Shown here: positions 32,900 through 41,553 of the stretch, in pieces
Position numbering within the stretch: position 1 is the stretch's first letter
Layout of the letters: every line of letters begins with the position of its first letter
Assembly (NCBI GenBank): GCA_029227175.1
Contig: JAQXZK010000200.1
Coordinates: forward strand, 1 to 41,553
Source of the DNA: Bacteroidales bacterium
Lineage (GTDB): Bacteria > Bacteroidota > Bacteroidia > Bacteroidales > Bacteroidaceae
Reading direction: 5' to 3'
Length of the DNA stretch: 41,553 nt
The notes under the pieces: generated by a model
Database searches by the model: none
Told to the model about the DNA's origin: nothing
What the model saw: the letters and a program-made list of their open reading frames with translations, nothing else
Program-made: the position numbers and the translations under genes

Positions 32900-34459
32900 A
32901 TGATGAAATGGGTATATAAGGATGTGGCACTTTGCATGCCACTGTTGGCCGGAATATTGCCTCTACAGGCTAAAACGGTGAAGAGCAACAAACAGGTAAA
33001 TGAACGCCAGCAACCTAACGTGATACTTATTCTTGCCGATGACCTTGGTTACGGAGACTTGCAGTGCTATGGTGCACAGAATGTCGAGACACCATGTGTG
33101 AACGGATTGGCAGACAGTGGTATTCGCTTTTCAAATGCGCACGCTGTTGCTTCAACCAGTACACCGTCCAGATATTCTTTGTTAACGGGCGAGTATTCAT
33201 GGCGTCGTCCTGATACTGATATTGCCGCCGGCAATGCACAGATGATTATCCGTCCTGAGCAATATACCATGGCTGATATGTTCCGCAGTGCAGGCTATAA
33301 GACCGGTGCAGTCGGAAAATGGCATCTGGGATTGGGTGACAAGACCGGAGAACAGGATTGGAATGCTCCTCTGCCATGTGGATTGGGAGACCTCGGGTTT
33401 GACTATCACTATATAATGGCTGCGACGGGAGACCGTGTACCTTGTGTGTTCATTGAGAATGGATTTGTGGCTAACTATGACCCGACGGCTCCGATATATG
33501 TGAGCTATAAGGAGAACTTCCCGGGTGAGCCGACGGGTAAGGATAATCCCGAACTGTTGACGAAACTGGTCTATGACTACGGCCATGATAAGTCAATCGT
33601 GAATGGAATCAGTCGCATTGGTTACATGAAGGGTGGTGGTAAAGCGTTGTGGAAGGACGAGAATATAGCCGACTCTATTGCCGCACATGCTATTCAATTT
33701 ATCGAGGAGAATCAGAACCAACCGTTCTTCCTCTATATGTGTACCAACGATATCCATGTGCCGCGTTATCCACATGACCGTTTCCGCGGAAAGAATATCA
33801 TGGGGCTTCGCGGTGATGCGATTGCTCAGTTTGACTGGACAGTGGGACAGGTTCGGGCCGCTTTGGAACGTCTGGGAATCAGCGAAAACACTTTGATAAT
33901 CTTGACCAGTGACAATGGACCGATTGTGAACGATGGCTATAAGGACGAAGCTGTAGAGAAGTTGAACGGACATAGGCCGGCCGGCCCGCTGCGTGGCACC
34001 AAATACAGTGCATACGAAGGTGGTACTACAGTACCGATGATCGTGAGCTGGCCTAAGCAAATCAAGGGCGGTCAGCAGTCTGACGCTTTGATTTCACATA
34101 TCGACTACATCTCTTCGCTGGCATCTTTGGTTAAGGCTCCGCGCATGCCAAGGGGGAGTGCGATGGACAGCCAGAATCACATAGAGAACATACTTGGCAG
34201 TAAGGAGAATGCTCGTGAGTGGGTCATTGAACAGTCACTCTATCATGTTCTCTCAGTGCGTACCAAGGATTGGAAGTACATCGAACCTAATGATGGCATG
34301 TCTATCATGACTTATGAGAAGGTGGAAAGTGGAAATTCTCCGCTTCCTCAGTTATACGAGACAAAGAAGGTAAATGAACAGGAGAATGTGGCTAAGCAGA
34401 ATCCTGATGTTGTGTTCGAGATGCAGAACATTCTTCGTCGCGAACGTGCTAAGAAATAA
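32900..34459 (+). CDS. Exported S-type sulfatase (S1 family)
   Basis: 519 residues. A signal peptide ends around residue 24 (LPLQA). D47-D48 in [11 protein letters not shown] bind calcium. The nucleophile motif is S87-T-P-S-R91, the Ser form that anaerobic sulfatase-maturing enzyme (anSME) converts to formylglycine. [20 protein letters not shown] and SDNGP complete the core, and [20 protein letters not shown] is typical. It would remove sulfate from a host or dietary glycan in the periplasm; the substrate is unknown. The position is odd: it sits between aroC and hisS with gaps of 28 and 8 bp. No other carbohydrate genes or anSME are nearby. Confidence 0.92.
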   Translation: MMKWVYKDVALCMPLLAGILPLQAKTVKSNKQVNERQQPNVILILADDLGYGDLQCYGAQNVETPCVNGLADSGIRFSNAHAVASTSTPSRYSLLTGEYSWRRPDTDIAAGNAQMIIRPEQYTMADMFRSAGYKTGAVGKWHLGLGDKTGEQDWNAPLPCGLGDLGFDYHYIMAATGDRVPCVFIENGFVANYDPTAPIYVSYKENFPGEPTGKDNPELLTKLVYDYGHDKSIVNGISRIGYMKGGGKALWKDENIADSIAAHAIQFIEENQNQPFFLYMCTNDIHVPRYPHDRFRGKNIMGLRGDAIAQFDWTVGQVRAALERLGISENTLIILTSDNGPIVNDGYKDEAVEKLNGHRPAGPLRGTKYSAYEGGTTVPMIVSWPKQIKGGQQSDALISHIDYISSLASLVKAPRMPRGSAMDSQNHIENILGSKENAREWVIEQSLYHVLSVRTKDWKYIEPNDGMSIMTYEKVESGNSPLPQLYETKKVNEQENVAKQNPDVVFEMQNILRRERAKK

Positions 34460-34467
34460 TAATGATT

Positions 34468-35832
34468 ATGGCTCAGAGACCAAGTATACCTAAGGGGACG
34501 CGAGACTTCTCTCCGGAAGAGATGGCCAAGCGTAATTATATTTTCAATACTATTCGTGACGTCTATCACTTGTATGGCTTCCAGCAGATTGAAACACCTT
34601 CTATGGAGATGCTTTCAACCTTGATGGGCAAGTATGGTGACGAGGGCGACAAATTGTTGTTCAAGATTCAGAACTCGGGTGATTACTTCTCCGGTTTGAC
34701 AGACGAGGAACTGCTTAGCAGGAATGCAGCCAAGTTGGCAAGTAAGTTTTGCGAGAAGGGGTTGCGCTATGATTTGACAGTTCCTTTCGCCCGTTATGTT
34801 GTCATGCACAGGGATGAAATATCTTTCCCCTTCAAGCGCTATCAGATTCAGCCGGTATGGCGTGCTGACAGACCTCAGAAAGGTCGTTACAGAGAGTTTT
34901 ATCAGTGTGATGCGGATGTCGTAGGCAGTGATTCTCTGTTGAACGAGGTCGAGCTGATGCAAATTGTGGATACTGTGTTTACCCGTTTCGGTATCAGGGT
35001 ATGTATCAAAATCAATAACAGGAAGATTCTGACCGGTATCGCAGAAATCATTGGTGAGGCTGATAAAATCGTTGACATAACGGTGGCCATTGACAAGTTG
35101 GACAAGATTGGTCTTGATAATGTAAATGCCGAACTGCGTGCCAAGGGCATTAGCGATGAGGCTATTGAGAAGTTGCAGCCAATCATTCTTCTGAGTGGAA
35201 CGAATGACGAGAAGCTGCAGACGCTGAAGACGGTGTTGGCCGAAAGCGAAACGGGTATGAAGGGTGTTGAAGAGACGGACTTCATACTCAGTACGTTGAA
35301 GAGTCTGCAAATTAAGAATGAACTGGAGTTGGATCTCACTTTGGCTCGTGGCTTGAATTACTATACAGGTGCAATCTTTGAGGTAAAGGCCTTGGACGTT
35401 CAGATTGGCAGTATTACGGGAGGCGGTCGATACGACAACTTAACCGGTGTCTTTGGATTACCCGGTGTCAGTGGTGTTGGCATCTCGTTTGGTGCAGATA
35501 GAATCTTTGATGTCTTGAATCAGCTGAATCTCTATCCGAAGGATGCTGTGAACGGAACGACATTGTTGTTCATAAACTTCGGACAGGCAGAAACCACATT
35601 CTCCCTGCAGTTGCTTGCCAAGGTACGTGCCGCCGGCATACGTGCAGAGGTGTTCCCCGATGCAGCTAAGATGAAGAAGCAGATGTCGTATGCCAATGCC
35701 AAGAAGATTCCTTTTGTGGCACTTGTCGGTGAGACAGAAATGCAGGAAGGCAAACTTACGTTGAAGAATATGGAGACAGGCGATCAGTCTCTGCTTTCGG
35801 TAGAGGAAGCAATCGGAGTGATAAAAGGCTGA
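34468..35832 (+). CDS. hisS: Histidine--tRNA ligase
   Basis: 454 residues from ATG 34468 ([19 protein letters not shown], the usual Bacteroidales start); another ATG lies two codons upstream. Class II core: [40 protein letters not shown] (motif 2), the histidine-binding [15 protein letters not shown], and GGGRYDNL (motif 3). The C-terminal anticodon-binding domain follows ([25 protein letters not shown]). It lies 8 bp after the sulfatase stop. A strong terminator follows. Confidence 0.97.
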   Translation: MAQRPSIPKGTRDFSPEEMAKRNYIFNTIRDVYHLYGFQQIETPSMEMLSTLMGKYGDEGDKLLFKIQNSGDYFSGLTDEELLSRNAAKLASKFCEKGLRYDLTVPFARYVVMHRDEISFPFKRYQIQPVWRADRPQKGRYREFYQCDADVVGSDSLLNEVELMQIVDTVFTRFGIRVCIKINNRKILTGIAEIIGEADKIVDITVAIDKLDKIGLDNVNAELRAKGISDEAIEKLQPIILLSGTNDEKLQTLKTVLAESETGMKGVEETDFILSTLKSLQIKNELELDLTLARGLNYYTGAIFEVKALDVQIGSITGGGRYDNLTGVFGLPGVSGVGISFGADRIFDVLNQLNLYPKDAVNGTTLLFINFGQAETTFSLQLLAKVRAAGIRAEVFPDAAKMKKQMSYANAKKIPFVALVGETEMQEGKLTLKNMETGDQSLLSVEEAIGVIKG

Positions 35833-35858
35833 ATAGCCTGATGTCGTTATATAAAGGA

Positions 35859-35928
35859 AGACTTCTTCTCTTTTTCATGAACGGGTTTCGATACTGGTGT
35901 CATGAGAAAGGGAAGAAGTCTTTTTTTT
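35859..35928 (+). terminator. Strong terminator of the slyD-hisS run
   Basis: 22-bp arms at 35859-35880 and 35900-35921, beginning AGACTTCTTC and ending GAAGAAGTCT, with two G-U pairs and a 19-base loop, then a run of eight T residues. Confidence 0.93.
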
Positions 35929-35982
35929 GAGGTGTCGTGCGATAACTGAGAGTCCCGACCCAATACCTACGTGAGCATGAAC

Positions 35983-36037
35983 TTCGAACGGCGTTATAAC
36001 GGCGATCGAATGGCAATTGAATGCCTTTCGAAAAGGC
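35983..36037. repeat. Degenerate array with 11-bp period (TTCGAACGGC type), locus 2
   Basis: Five 11-mers in exact register start at 35983, 35994, 36005, 36016 and 36027. A typical unit is TTCGAACGGCG (35983); the one at 35994 has a TTATAA core, as does 27128. The consensus is the same as at 27073-27144. It is non-coding, between the hisS terminator and the convergent HAD gene. Confidence 0.75.
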
Positions 36038-36058
36038 CCAAATAGTTCATGCGGGTTA

Positions 36059-36124
36059 CTCGTAGAGCAAGTGATGCTTATTCATAGAAGAATGATAGAA
36101 CAGTCATAGCAGTATGCTTGTAGG
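36059..36124. repeat. Degenerate array with 11-bp period (NTCATAGAAG type)
   Basis: Six 11-mers in register from 36059. The clearest are at 36081 (TTCATAGAAGA) and 36103 (GTCATAGCAGT), with ATGATAG in the unit between. It is in a different register and has a different consensus from 35983-36037. Weaker similarity continues to about 36157. Confidence 0.6.
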
Positions 36125-36211
36125 TGTTACATAGGCGTTTGCTTTGTCTTACTATGGCTTTCGATTACTCTTTTCTTGGCTTTCTTTTATCATCCGACCA
36201 TGGTTGTAAGT

Positions 36212-36233
36212 TCGTTCGACGGCCGTCGAACGA
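36212..36233. promoter_or_regulatory. 22-bp perfect palindrome
   Basis: The left half TCGTTCGACGG is followed directly by its exact reverse complement, with no spacer. It lies in the same convergent region as the 11-bp arrays, and each half is 11 bp long. It could be a dimer binding site. As RNA it would have no loop, so it is a poor terminator. Confidence 0.7.
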
Positions 36234-36270
36234 TAGATAAAAGCCGTAGTGGGGGGAAAGTTATGATTAA

Positions 36271-36289
36271 GCCGAATTATGTATTCGGC
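36271..36289 (-). terminator. Possible terminator of the HAD phosphatase gene
   Basis: GCCGAAT and ATTCGGC form a 7-bp stem with a 5-base loop, followed on the minus strand by TTAATC, a poor T-run. It lies 45 bp after the stop codon. Confidence 0.45.
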
Positions 36290-36333
36290 AAGAAGATCTG
36301 ATAAAGGTGTTTGGAGGACAGCCGGATGTTGGT

Positions 36334-37092
36334 TTAAGAGTAAACTGTTGTTTCTGCCAGAATCCTGTGGAGCAGTTCCCACTTGCCGCAGAGTGCCTGC
36401 ATGGAAGGGAAGAGGATGTCTGCTCCTGCATCTAACAGCACTTGTCCGTCGATAGGTCCGGTATTTACGGCAACTGTAAATATATGGGCGGCATGTCCGG
36501 CCTCTACGCCAAGCGGTGCATTCTCAATCACGATGGCTTCATTGGCCTTAGCTGATGCTTTCGACAGACCGATGAGGTAGGGTTCCGGGTCCGGTTTTCC
36601 ACGTTTTACATCGAGTGCGGTCACCATGCGTTCTTTTGCGAAAGAGTTTGGAAAATAGTGTGCCAGGGTGTCAATGAGTTTCAGTTGGCCGGAACCGGTG
36701 ACCAGTACCGGAGGAATGGACATGCGTTGCAGTTTGCGCAGCAATTCTTGCGAGCCTTCCATGGGCAGAGTTTCTCCATGTTCGTGAAACATAGCTGCCT
36801 TCTCTTCGTAGATTTGCTTAATGAGTGCTTCGGGGGCATCAGTCCCGTATTGACGCTGATAGACGGTGTTGATGGTTGAGGCTCCGGTTCGCCCTTCGTT
36901 GAGATAGGCCTCAATTCGTGAAAGGTGCAGACCGTGTGCTTCCATGGTTCGATGCCAGGCCTCGGCATGGTAGGGCATTGAGTTGAAGAGTACGCCGTCC
37001 ATGTCAAACAAAACGGTCTTGAGGCGTATGCTTGTCAGAGAGTGTCGATTCAGGTATCGTTTGACGGCATTGCGAATGGTTGATTCTTGCAT
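36334..37092 (-). CDS. HAD-superfamily phosphatase (beta-phosphoglucomutase-like)
   Basis: 252 residues, HAD subfamily IA with a helical cap. Motif I is the DMDGVLFNSMPYH stretch (nucleophile and acid Asp), motif II is VLVTGS, the conserved Lys lies in VKRGKPDPEPYLIGL, and motif IV is VIENAPLGVEAGHAA. It acts on a sugar phosphate or similar small substrate in the cytoplasm; a mutase role is possible from the subfamily. ATG 37092 (MQESTIRN) is chosen, though another in-frame ATG lies 6 codons upstream. It is 129 bp downstream of pgi, behind a terminator. Confidence 0.88.
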   Translation of the reverse strand: MQESTIRNAVKRYLNRHSLTSIRLKTVLFDMDGVLFNSMPYHAEAWHRTMEAHGLHLSRIEAYLNEGRTGASTINTVYQRQYGTDAPEALIKQIYEEKAAMFHEHGETLPMEGSQELLRKLQRMSIPPVLVTGSGQLKLIDTLAHYFPNSFAKERMVTALDVKRGKPDPEPYLIGLSKASAKANEAIVIENAPLGVEAGHAAHIFTVAVNTGPIDGQVLLDAGADILFPSMQALCGKWELLHRILAETTVYS

Positions 37093-37105
37093 GTGGTAAA
37101 TTACC

Positions 37106-37130
37106 CCCAAATTCTGTTGACCGATTTGGG
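37106..37130. repeat. Shared intergenic motif around TTGACCGATTT, copy 2
   Basis: CCCAAAT and ATTTGGG form 7-bp inverted arms around TCTGTTGACCG. The inner TTGACCGATTT and the left CCCAAAT are shared with 28458-28480. It lies just upstream of the HAD gene start. Confidence 0.5.
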
Positions 37131-37132
37131 CT

Positions 37133-37179
37133 AAAAACTCGTTGGCCGGTCCGAGTTTGGTGGAACGTGGCCAACGAGT
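37133..37179 (-). terminator. Terminator of pgi
   Basis: On the minus strand ACTCGTTGGCC pairs perfectly with GGCCAACGAGT (11 bp, 21-base loop) and is followed by TTTTT. It lies 43 bp after the pgi stop. Confidence 0.85.
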
Positions 37180-37221
37180 GTTGAACTAAAACTTACTTTT
37201 GTATGATGAATGTCTGCTGGA

Positions 37222-38559
37222 TTACAAACGAGCTTGAATAGCCTTTGATTCAGCTTCGTATCCGGGTTTGTTCAGCAGAGCGAACATGTTCTTCTTGTAG
37301 GCTTCTACACCCGGCTGATTGAACGGATTCACACCCAGGATGTAACCGCTGATGCCGCAGGCAATCTCGAAGAAGTAAAGCAATTCACCGATGCTTTCCT
37401 CGTTGAGTGCCGGGATGACGATGCGGATGTTGGGGACACCACCGTCTACATGTGCCAGCTGTGTGCCGAGTTCGGCCATCTTGTTCACCTCATCCACACG
37501 CTTTCCGGCCAAGAAGTTCAGTCCGTCAAGGTTCTCTGCGTCAGACGGAACATGGAGTTCGTTGTTTGGAGTAGCCACGGAGATAACGGTTTCGAAGATG
37601 GTTCGTTCACCTTCCTGAATCCATTGTCCCATAGAGTGAAGGTCGGTTGAGAAGTCTACGGCAGCCGGGAAGATACCCTTGTTTTCTTTGCCTTCTGACT
37701 CTCCATAGAGCTGCTTCCACCATTCCATTACGTAGTGCAATTTCGGGTTGAAGTTTACTAAAATCTCGATTTTCTTTCCTTGCTGATAGAGTTCGTTGCG
37801 TGTAGCGGCATAGATGGCTGCCGAATTCTCAGCGAAAGGAGTGTCGAGTCCGCAGACTTTCTCCATGGCAGCAGCACCGCCTACAAGTTTTTCGATGTCG
37901 TAGCCGGCAACAGCGATAGGGAGAAGACCTACCGGAGTGAGTACGCTGAAACGTCCACCTACGTTGTCAGGAATAACGAAGCTCTTGTAGCCTTCCTTGT
38001 CAGCCGTAGTGCGGGCTGCGCCTTTCTTAGCGTCTGTAATGGCCACAATGACTTTGCGTGCGGTTTCCTTTCCACGCTGGTCTTCGCATTGCTTCTTCAG
38101 GAGTCTGAATGCCAAGGCTGTTTCGGTTGTTGTGCCTGACTTGGAAATGTTGATGACGCCGAATTTCTTTCCTTTGAGGAACTCTGTCAGTTCGTATAAG
38201 TAGTCTTCACCGATGTTGTGGCCGGCGAATATGATTGTTGGATTCTCTTTCTTTTCTTGAAGCCATGTAAAGCTGTTAGAAAGTGCTTCGATGACAGCGC
38301 GTGCACCCAGGTAGCTTCCTCCGATACCAGCCACAATCACTACTTCGCAGTTTTCGCGGAGTACCTGTGCGGTAGCTTTGATTTCAGCCAGGTCTGCAGC
38401 AGAGATGGATGACGGAAGATGTAGCCAACCGAGGAAGTCATTTCCGGGGCGTGTTCCGTTTTCTAATGCTTCACGAGCAGCTTTTGCAGCAGCCTCGTAT
38501 GACTCAACACTTTCTTTTGAAATAAAACCAAAGGTCTTTTCAATGTTTAGACTAATCAT
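37222..38559 (-). CDS. pgi: Glucose-6-phosphate isomerase
   Basis: 445 residues, the short Bacteroidales and Firmicutes form. It interconverts glucose 6-phosphate and fructose 6-phosphate. Two SIS domains are seen: [16 protein letters not shown] and [18 protein letters not shown] in the first, and the second after residue 250. C-terminal signatures [16 protein letters not shown] and the catalytic His region ([11 protein letters not shown]) are present. It follows gpsA by 54 bp on the same strand. Confidence 0.97.
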   Translation of the reverse strand: MISLNIEKTFGFISKESVESYEAAAKAAREALENGTRPGNDFLGWLHLPSSISAADLAEIKATAQVLRENCEVVIVAGIGGSYLGARAVIEALSNSFTWLQEKKENPTIIFAGHNIGEDYLYELTEFLKGKKFGVINISKSGTTTETALAFRLLKKQCEDQRGKETARKVIVAITDAKKGAARTTADKEGYKSFVIPDNVGGRFSVLTPVGLLPIAVAGYDIEKLVGGAAAMEKVCGLDTPFAENSAAIYAATRNELYQQGKKIEILVNFNPKLHYVMEWWKQLYGESEGKENKGIFPAAVDFSTDLHSMGQWIQEGERTIFETVISVATPNNELHVPSDAENLDGLNFLAGKRVDEVNKMAELGTQLAHVDGGVPNIRIVIPALNEESIGELLYFFEIACGISGYILGVNPFNQPGVEAYKKNMFALLNKPGYEAESKAIQARL

Positions 38560-38613
38560 AGTATATGTGTTTAATAAAGTTTTTTTTTTGAATGATGTTA
38601 TGGGAATGTGATG

Positions 38614-39609
38614 TTATCTCAGTGAGTCTGTGAGCAGTTTGATTTCAATGGTTGGAGAAATGCGTTCGTACAGAATGTTATACACGGCATCGAGAATCGG
38701 CATGTTTACGTGCAGTTTTCGGTTGATTTCCTTCATACATTTTGTACCATAATATCCTTCAGCTATCATTTCCATCTCGATTTGTGCTGTTTTGACAGAG
38801 TATCCTTTGCCAATCATTGTTCCGAATGTGCGGTTTCGGCTGAAGTTGCTGTAACCTGTTACCAGCAGGTCGCCCAGATAGACGGATTCGCTGACGTGTC
38901 TGTCCTTAGCGTAGGCTACCTGGAGGAATCGCTTCATCTCTCGAAGGGCGTTTGACATGAGCACAGCCTGAAAGTTGTCTCCGTATTTCAGTCCGCTGCA
39001 GATGCCGGCCGCAATGGCGTATACATTCTTCAGGACTGAGCTGAACTCTATGCCTTCTACGTCTGTGCTGACCGATGTCTTGATGTATGGGGAGGTCAGG
39101 TGTTGGGCCACGATCTCTGCCTTGGCAATGTCAGAACATCCTATGGTGAGGTAGGAGAGGCGTTCCATGGCCACTTCCTCGGCGTGACAAGGACCAGCCA
39201 GAACGGCAATGTTGTCTTTGGGTACTCCGTATTCTTTGGTGAAGTATTCCGAGACAATCATGTTTTCATCTGGCACAATGCCCTTGATGGCTGTGATGAT
39301 GAACTTGTCTTTGATTTTGGTGTGCAGTTTCTTCAGGTGCTGCTTCAGATAAGGGGAGGGAGTGACAAAAACCAATGTGTCACTGGCTTTCACTATGTCA
39401 TTGATACCTGAGTTAAAGTTGATTCTTTGTGTATCGAACCTTACGGAGGTCAGGTAGGCGGGGTTGTGACCGAGACGTTTGAAGTCTTCTATGCGGTCAT
39501 CACGACGTATGTACCAATTGATGGTGTCAGACTGGTTAAGCATCATCTTGGCAATGGCGGTTGCCCAACTGCCACCTCCCATGATAGCCACTTTCCCGAG
39601 TTGTTTCAT
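38614..39609 (-). CDS. gpsA: Glycerol-3-phosphate dehydrogenase [NAD(P)+]
   Basis: 331 residues. It makes sn-glycerol 3-phosphate from dihydroxyacetone phosphate for phospholipid synthesis. The Rossmann motif VAIMGGGSWATAIAKM is at the N terminus. VLAGPCHAEEVA holds the second family motif, and the catalytic Lys and the substrate-binding region lie in FSSVLKNVYAIAAGICSGLKYGDN. It lies 17 bp behind lysS, so the two are almost certainly cotranscribed. Confidence 0.97.
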   Translation of the reverse strand: MKQLGKVAIMGGGSWATAIAKMMLNQSDTINWYIRRDDRIEDFKRLGHNPAYLTSVRFDTQRINFNSGINDIVKASDTLVFVTPSPYLKQHLKKLHTKIKDKFIITAIKGIVPDENMIVSEYFTKEYGVPKDNIAVLAGPCHAEEVAMERLSYLTIGCSDIAKAEIVAQHLTSPYIKTSVSTDVEGIEFSSVLKNVYAIAAGICSGLKYGDNFQAVLMSNALREMKRFLQVAYAKDRHVSESVYLGDLLVTGYSNFSRNRTFGTMIGKGYSVKTAQIEMEMIAEGYYGTKCMKEINRKLHVNMPILDAVYNILYERISPTIEIKLLTDSLR

Positions 39610-39626
39610 TGGAATTTATCGGTTGA

Positions 39627-41180
39627 TTATTCTTGTTCTGATTCAGCGTTCTCTTCTTCTTCCTTGACGGCTTTCTTTTCCGGCTTCATTTGGGGGAAGA
39701 GGAGTACCTCCTGAATAGTTGTCTGTCCGGTCATGAACATGACGAGGCGGTCAATGCCAATGCCAATACCCGATGTAGGCGGCATTCCGTATTGGAGCGC
39801 ACGCAGGAAGTCCTGGTCGATAATCATGGCTTCATCATCACCTTTGTCTGCCAGAATCATCTGTTCCTTGAAACGCTCTTCCTGGTCAATCGGGTCGTTC
39901 AATTCCGAGTATGCGTTAGCCAACTCTTTTCCGTTGACCATCAGTTCAAAGCGTTCGGTAAGTCCCGGTTTGCTTCTGTGCATCTTGGTGAGTGGTGACA
40001 TTTCGACCGGATAGTCGGTAATGAAGGTCGGCTGGATGAATGTGCCTTCGCAGGTCTCTCCGAATATTTCGTCAATCAGTTTGCCTTTGCCCATGGTGTT
40101 GTCCACTTCTACACCGCATTTCTTGGCTACTTCACGCATTTCTTCCTCGCTCATGCCTTCCAGGTCGTAGCCGGTCTTTTCCTTGATAGCCTCCAGGATG
40201 GGCAGGCGGCGGTATGGTGCCTTGAAACTGATTGTCTTGCCGTCAATGACGCTCTCCGTACAGCCGTTAACTTCGATACAGATTTTCTCGAGCAGCTTCT
40301 CGGTGAATGACATCATCCAGTTGTAGTCTTTATATTGAACATATAGTTCCATACAAGTGAATTCTGGATTATGTGTGCGGTCCATGCCTTCGTTGCGGAA
40401 GTTTTTGCCGATTTCGTAAACACCTTCAAAACCACCTACAATGAGTCTTTTGAGGTAGAGTTCTGTGGCGATGCGCATATACATGTCGGTGTCCAGGGCG
40501 TTGAAGTGCGTGATGAACGGTCTTGCGCTTGCGCCGCCCGGGATATATTGCAGCATAGGTGTTTCTACTTCTGTGTAGCCGGCATCGTCAAGTACGCTGC
40601 GGAGTGTCTTTACGATTTTGGCTCTTTTGAGGAATGTTTCTTTAATGCCATCGTTCACAACCAGGTCTACGTAGCGTTGGCGGTAACGCAGTTCCGGGTC
40701 TTCAAAAGAGTCATAGGCCACACCGTCCTTGTATTTGACGATGGGGAGCGGCTTGAGGCTTTTGGCCAGGACCGTCAGTTTCTGTGCATGGATAGAGATT
40801 TCTCCGGTTTGTGTGCGGAAGACAAATCCTTCAATGCCGATAAAGTCACCAAGGTCAAGCAATTTCTTGAAGACGCGGTTGTAGAGGTCTTTATTCTCGT
40901 CCGGACAGATATCGTCACGTGTGACATATACCTGTATGCGCCCTTTTGAGTCTTGAAGTTCCATGAACGAAGCTTTACCCATGATACGTCGACTCATCAT
41001 ACGTCCGGCAACTGACACGTTTCGCGGTTCTTCGCCGTCTTGAAAGGCTTCTTTTATTTCTGTTGAAAAAGCGTTGGTTACATACTCTGCTGCAGGATAC
41101 GGGTCAATGCCCATGTTTCTGAGTTCTTGCAAACTGTTTCGACGAATAATTTCCTGTTCGTTTAATTCTGGAACACTCAT
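39627..41180 (-). CDS. lysS: Lysine--tRNA ligase (class II)
   Basis: 517 residues from ATG 41180 (MSVPELNEQEIIRRNSLQELRNMGIDPYP); the frame continues 6 codons upstream. N-terminal OB-fold (VSVAGRMMSRRIMGKASFMELQD), motif 2 in GKNFRNEGMDRTHNPEFTCMELY, and motif 3 in GIGIGIDRLVMFMTGQ. After the core (LLFPQMKPEKK) the protein ends in a short Glu-rich tail. As I recall, Bacteroides lysS proteins are about 576 residues with an extra C-terminal helical domain, which is missing here. It is first gene of the lysS-gpsA-pgi run. Confidence 0.97.
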   Translation of the reverse strand: MSVPELNEQEIIRRNSLQELRNMGIDPYPAAEYVTNAFSTEIKEAFQDGEEPRNVSVAGRMMSRRIMGKASFMELQDSKGRIQVYVTRDDICPDENKDLYNRVFKKLLDLGDFIGIEGFVFRTQTGEISIHAQKLTVLAKSLKPLPIVKYKDGVAYDSFEDPELRYRQRYVDLVVNDGIKETFLKRAKIVKTLRSVLDDAGYTEVETPMLQYIPGGASARPFITHFNALDTDMYMRIATELYLKRLIVGGFEGVYEIGKNFRNEGMDRTHNPEFTCMELYVQYKDYNWMMSFTEKLLEKICIEVNGCTESVIDGKTISFKAPYRRLPILEAIKEKTGYDLEGMSEEEMREVAKKCGVEVDNTMGKGKLIDEIFGETCEGTFIQPTFITDYPVEMSPLTKMHRSKPGLTERFELMVNGKELANAYSELNDPIDQEERFKEQMILADKGDDEAMIIDQDFLRALQYGMPPTSGIGIGIDRLVMFMTGQTTIQEVLLFPQMKPEKKAVKEEEENAESEQE

Positions 41181-41213
41181 AGATATTAATCTGTTCAATT
41201 AGTTAGTTGGGTG

Positions 41214-41221
41214 CAAATTTA
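41214..41221 (-). promoter_or_regulatory. lysS promoter -7 box
   Basis: TAAATTTG on the minus strand, 33 bp upstream of ATG 41180. The nearest TTG is 23 bases upstream, longer than usual. Confidence 0.5.
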
Positions 41222-41487
41222 CTATAAATCTATGGAAAAACCTCCAAAAATTGGAAGATTAACGCAATGTAATCTGTGAATTAAGTAGTTATGAGAAAAT
41301 CGTGGAAGTTGGATAGAGGGCTGAATAGCGTTTCAAAGCGGATTGGAGAAAGAGAACGGTTTCCTAATCGTTACCCGTCAGAAATGCAGATTTAACAGTC
41401 ACCATTCCGTTTGCGCCGCTCTGCGTAGGTTTGCTTGTCAAGGTTTAACTCGTTGATTTATAGTTTTGCAACCAAAAAAGAACGAGT
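41222..41487. other. Divergent intergenic region between lysS and the recombinase
   Basis: No gene or strong repeat is seen. The inverted pair ACTCGTT (41449-41455) and AACGAGT (41481-41487) flanks the recombinase -7 box. An element boundary may lie here but no duplicated attachment sequence can be tested within the window. Confidence 0.45.
41435..41468 (+). promoter_or_regulatory. Possible promoter of the recombinase gene
   Basis: TAGTTTTG at 41461-41468 matches the -7 box. TTG at 41435-41437 is 23 bases upstream, a long spacing. The ATG is 20 bp downstream. Confidence 0.5.
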
Positions 41488-41553
41488 ATGACAAGGAGCA
41501 CATTTCGCGTGCTGTTCTATGCGAACGGCAGCAAGGAGAAGAATGGAATTGTC
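41488..41553 (+). CDS. Tyrosine recombinase/integrase, N-terminal fragment (cut by window)
   Basis: Only 22 codons are visible, beginning MTRSTFRVLFYANGSKEKNG. This N terminus (RSTF-VLFY-...-KEKNG) is characteristic of Bacteroidales site-specific tyrosine recombinases with a SAM-like core-binding domain, found on conjugative or mobilisable elements and as DNA invertases. The catalytic domain lies outside the window, so activity and subgroup cannot be judged. It suggests an integrated element, or an invertible locus, starting near 41.4 kb beside lysS. Confidence 0.75.
   Translation, partial: MTRSTFRVLFYANGSKEKNGIV

Noticed and set aside
36152-36382. Minus-strand frame overlapping the end of the HAD gene and the palindrome
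   Set aside because: It lies in another frame over a real gene and repeat DNA and shows no family resemblance.

Overview
The window is chromosomal DNA of a Bacteroidales bacterium (Bacteroides, Phocaeicola, Prevotella or Paraprevotella type; I cannot fix the genus). The evidence is a serine palmitoyltransferase for sphingolipids, a TamL-type lipidated OMP85 protein, a PorE-like OmpA lipoprotein, the methylmalonyl-CoA mutase pair, an S-type sulfatase, carboxynorspermidine decarboxylase, and many promoters of the Bacteroidetes type (TTG, about 20 bases, TAnnTTTG). Shine-Dalgarno sites are almost absent. Base composition looks close to 50% GC.

Layout. 1-328: a 43-bp tandem repeat at the left edge and no convincing gene. 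329-1418 (-): small hypothetical protein and a TrmH/SpoU RNA methyltransferase. 1471-6147 (+): tamL, then a compact group of L-rhamnose mutarotase, a lipoprotein sugar isomerase/epimerase and a BASS-family transporter. 6235-10210 (-): topB and the PorE-like lipoprotein. 10249-14364 (-): mutA-mutB. 14529-15911: two identical tRNA-Pro(UGG) genes 1080 bp apart, with a membrane/zinc-ribbon gene between them. 15957-18005 (-): small esterase and spt. 18102-21435 (+): lipid kinase, aspS, a GtrA-like membrane protein. 21423-23616: aguB (-) and nspC (+), a divergent polyamine pair. 23647-26703 (+): a very long polysaccharide lyase-like lipoprotein. 27145-28305 (-): a secreted zincin (DUF4932). 28468-31122 (+): a tightly overlapped trio of C_GCAxxG_C_C protein, M48 protease and inositol monophosphatase-like enzyme. 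31097-35928 (+): slyD, aroC, sulfatase, hisS. 36334-41221 (-): lysS, gpsA, pgi and a HAD phosphatase. 41435-41553 (+): the first 22 codons of a tyrosine recombinase, so a mobile element probably begins at the right edge.

Most genes are housekeeping or envelope/lipid functions. The outstanding non-gene signals are four degenerate repeat arrays with an exact 11-bp period in the two large convergent intergenic regions (26.9-27.1 kb and 36.0-36.1 kb), a three-copy intergenic motif containing CACGTG, a dispersed promoter-bearing repeat (1.4 and 28.3 kb), and the tRNA-Pro duplication enclosing a cargo gene. I found no CRISPR array, no complete transposon, and no gene cluster that is clearly a new defence or biosynthetic system.
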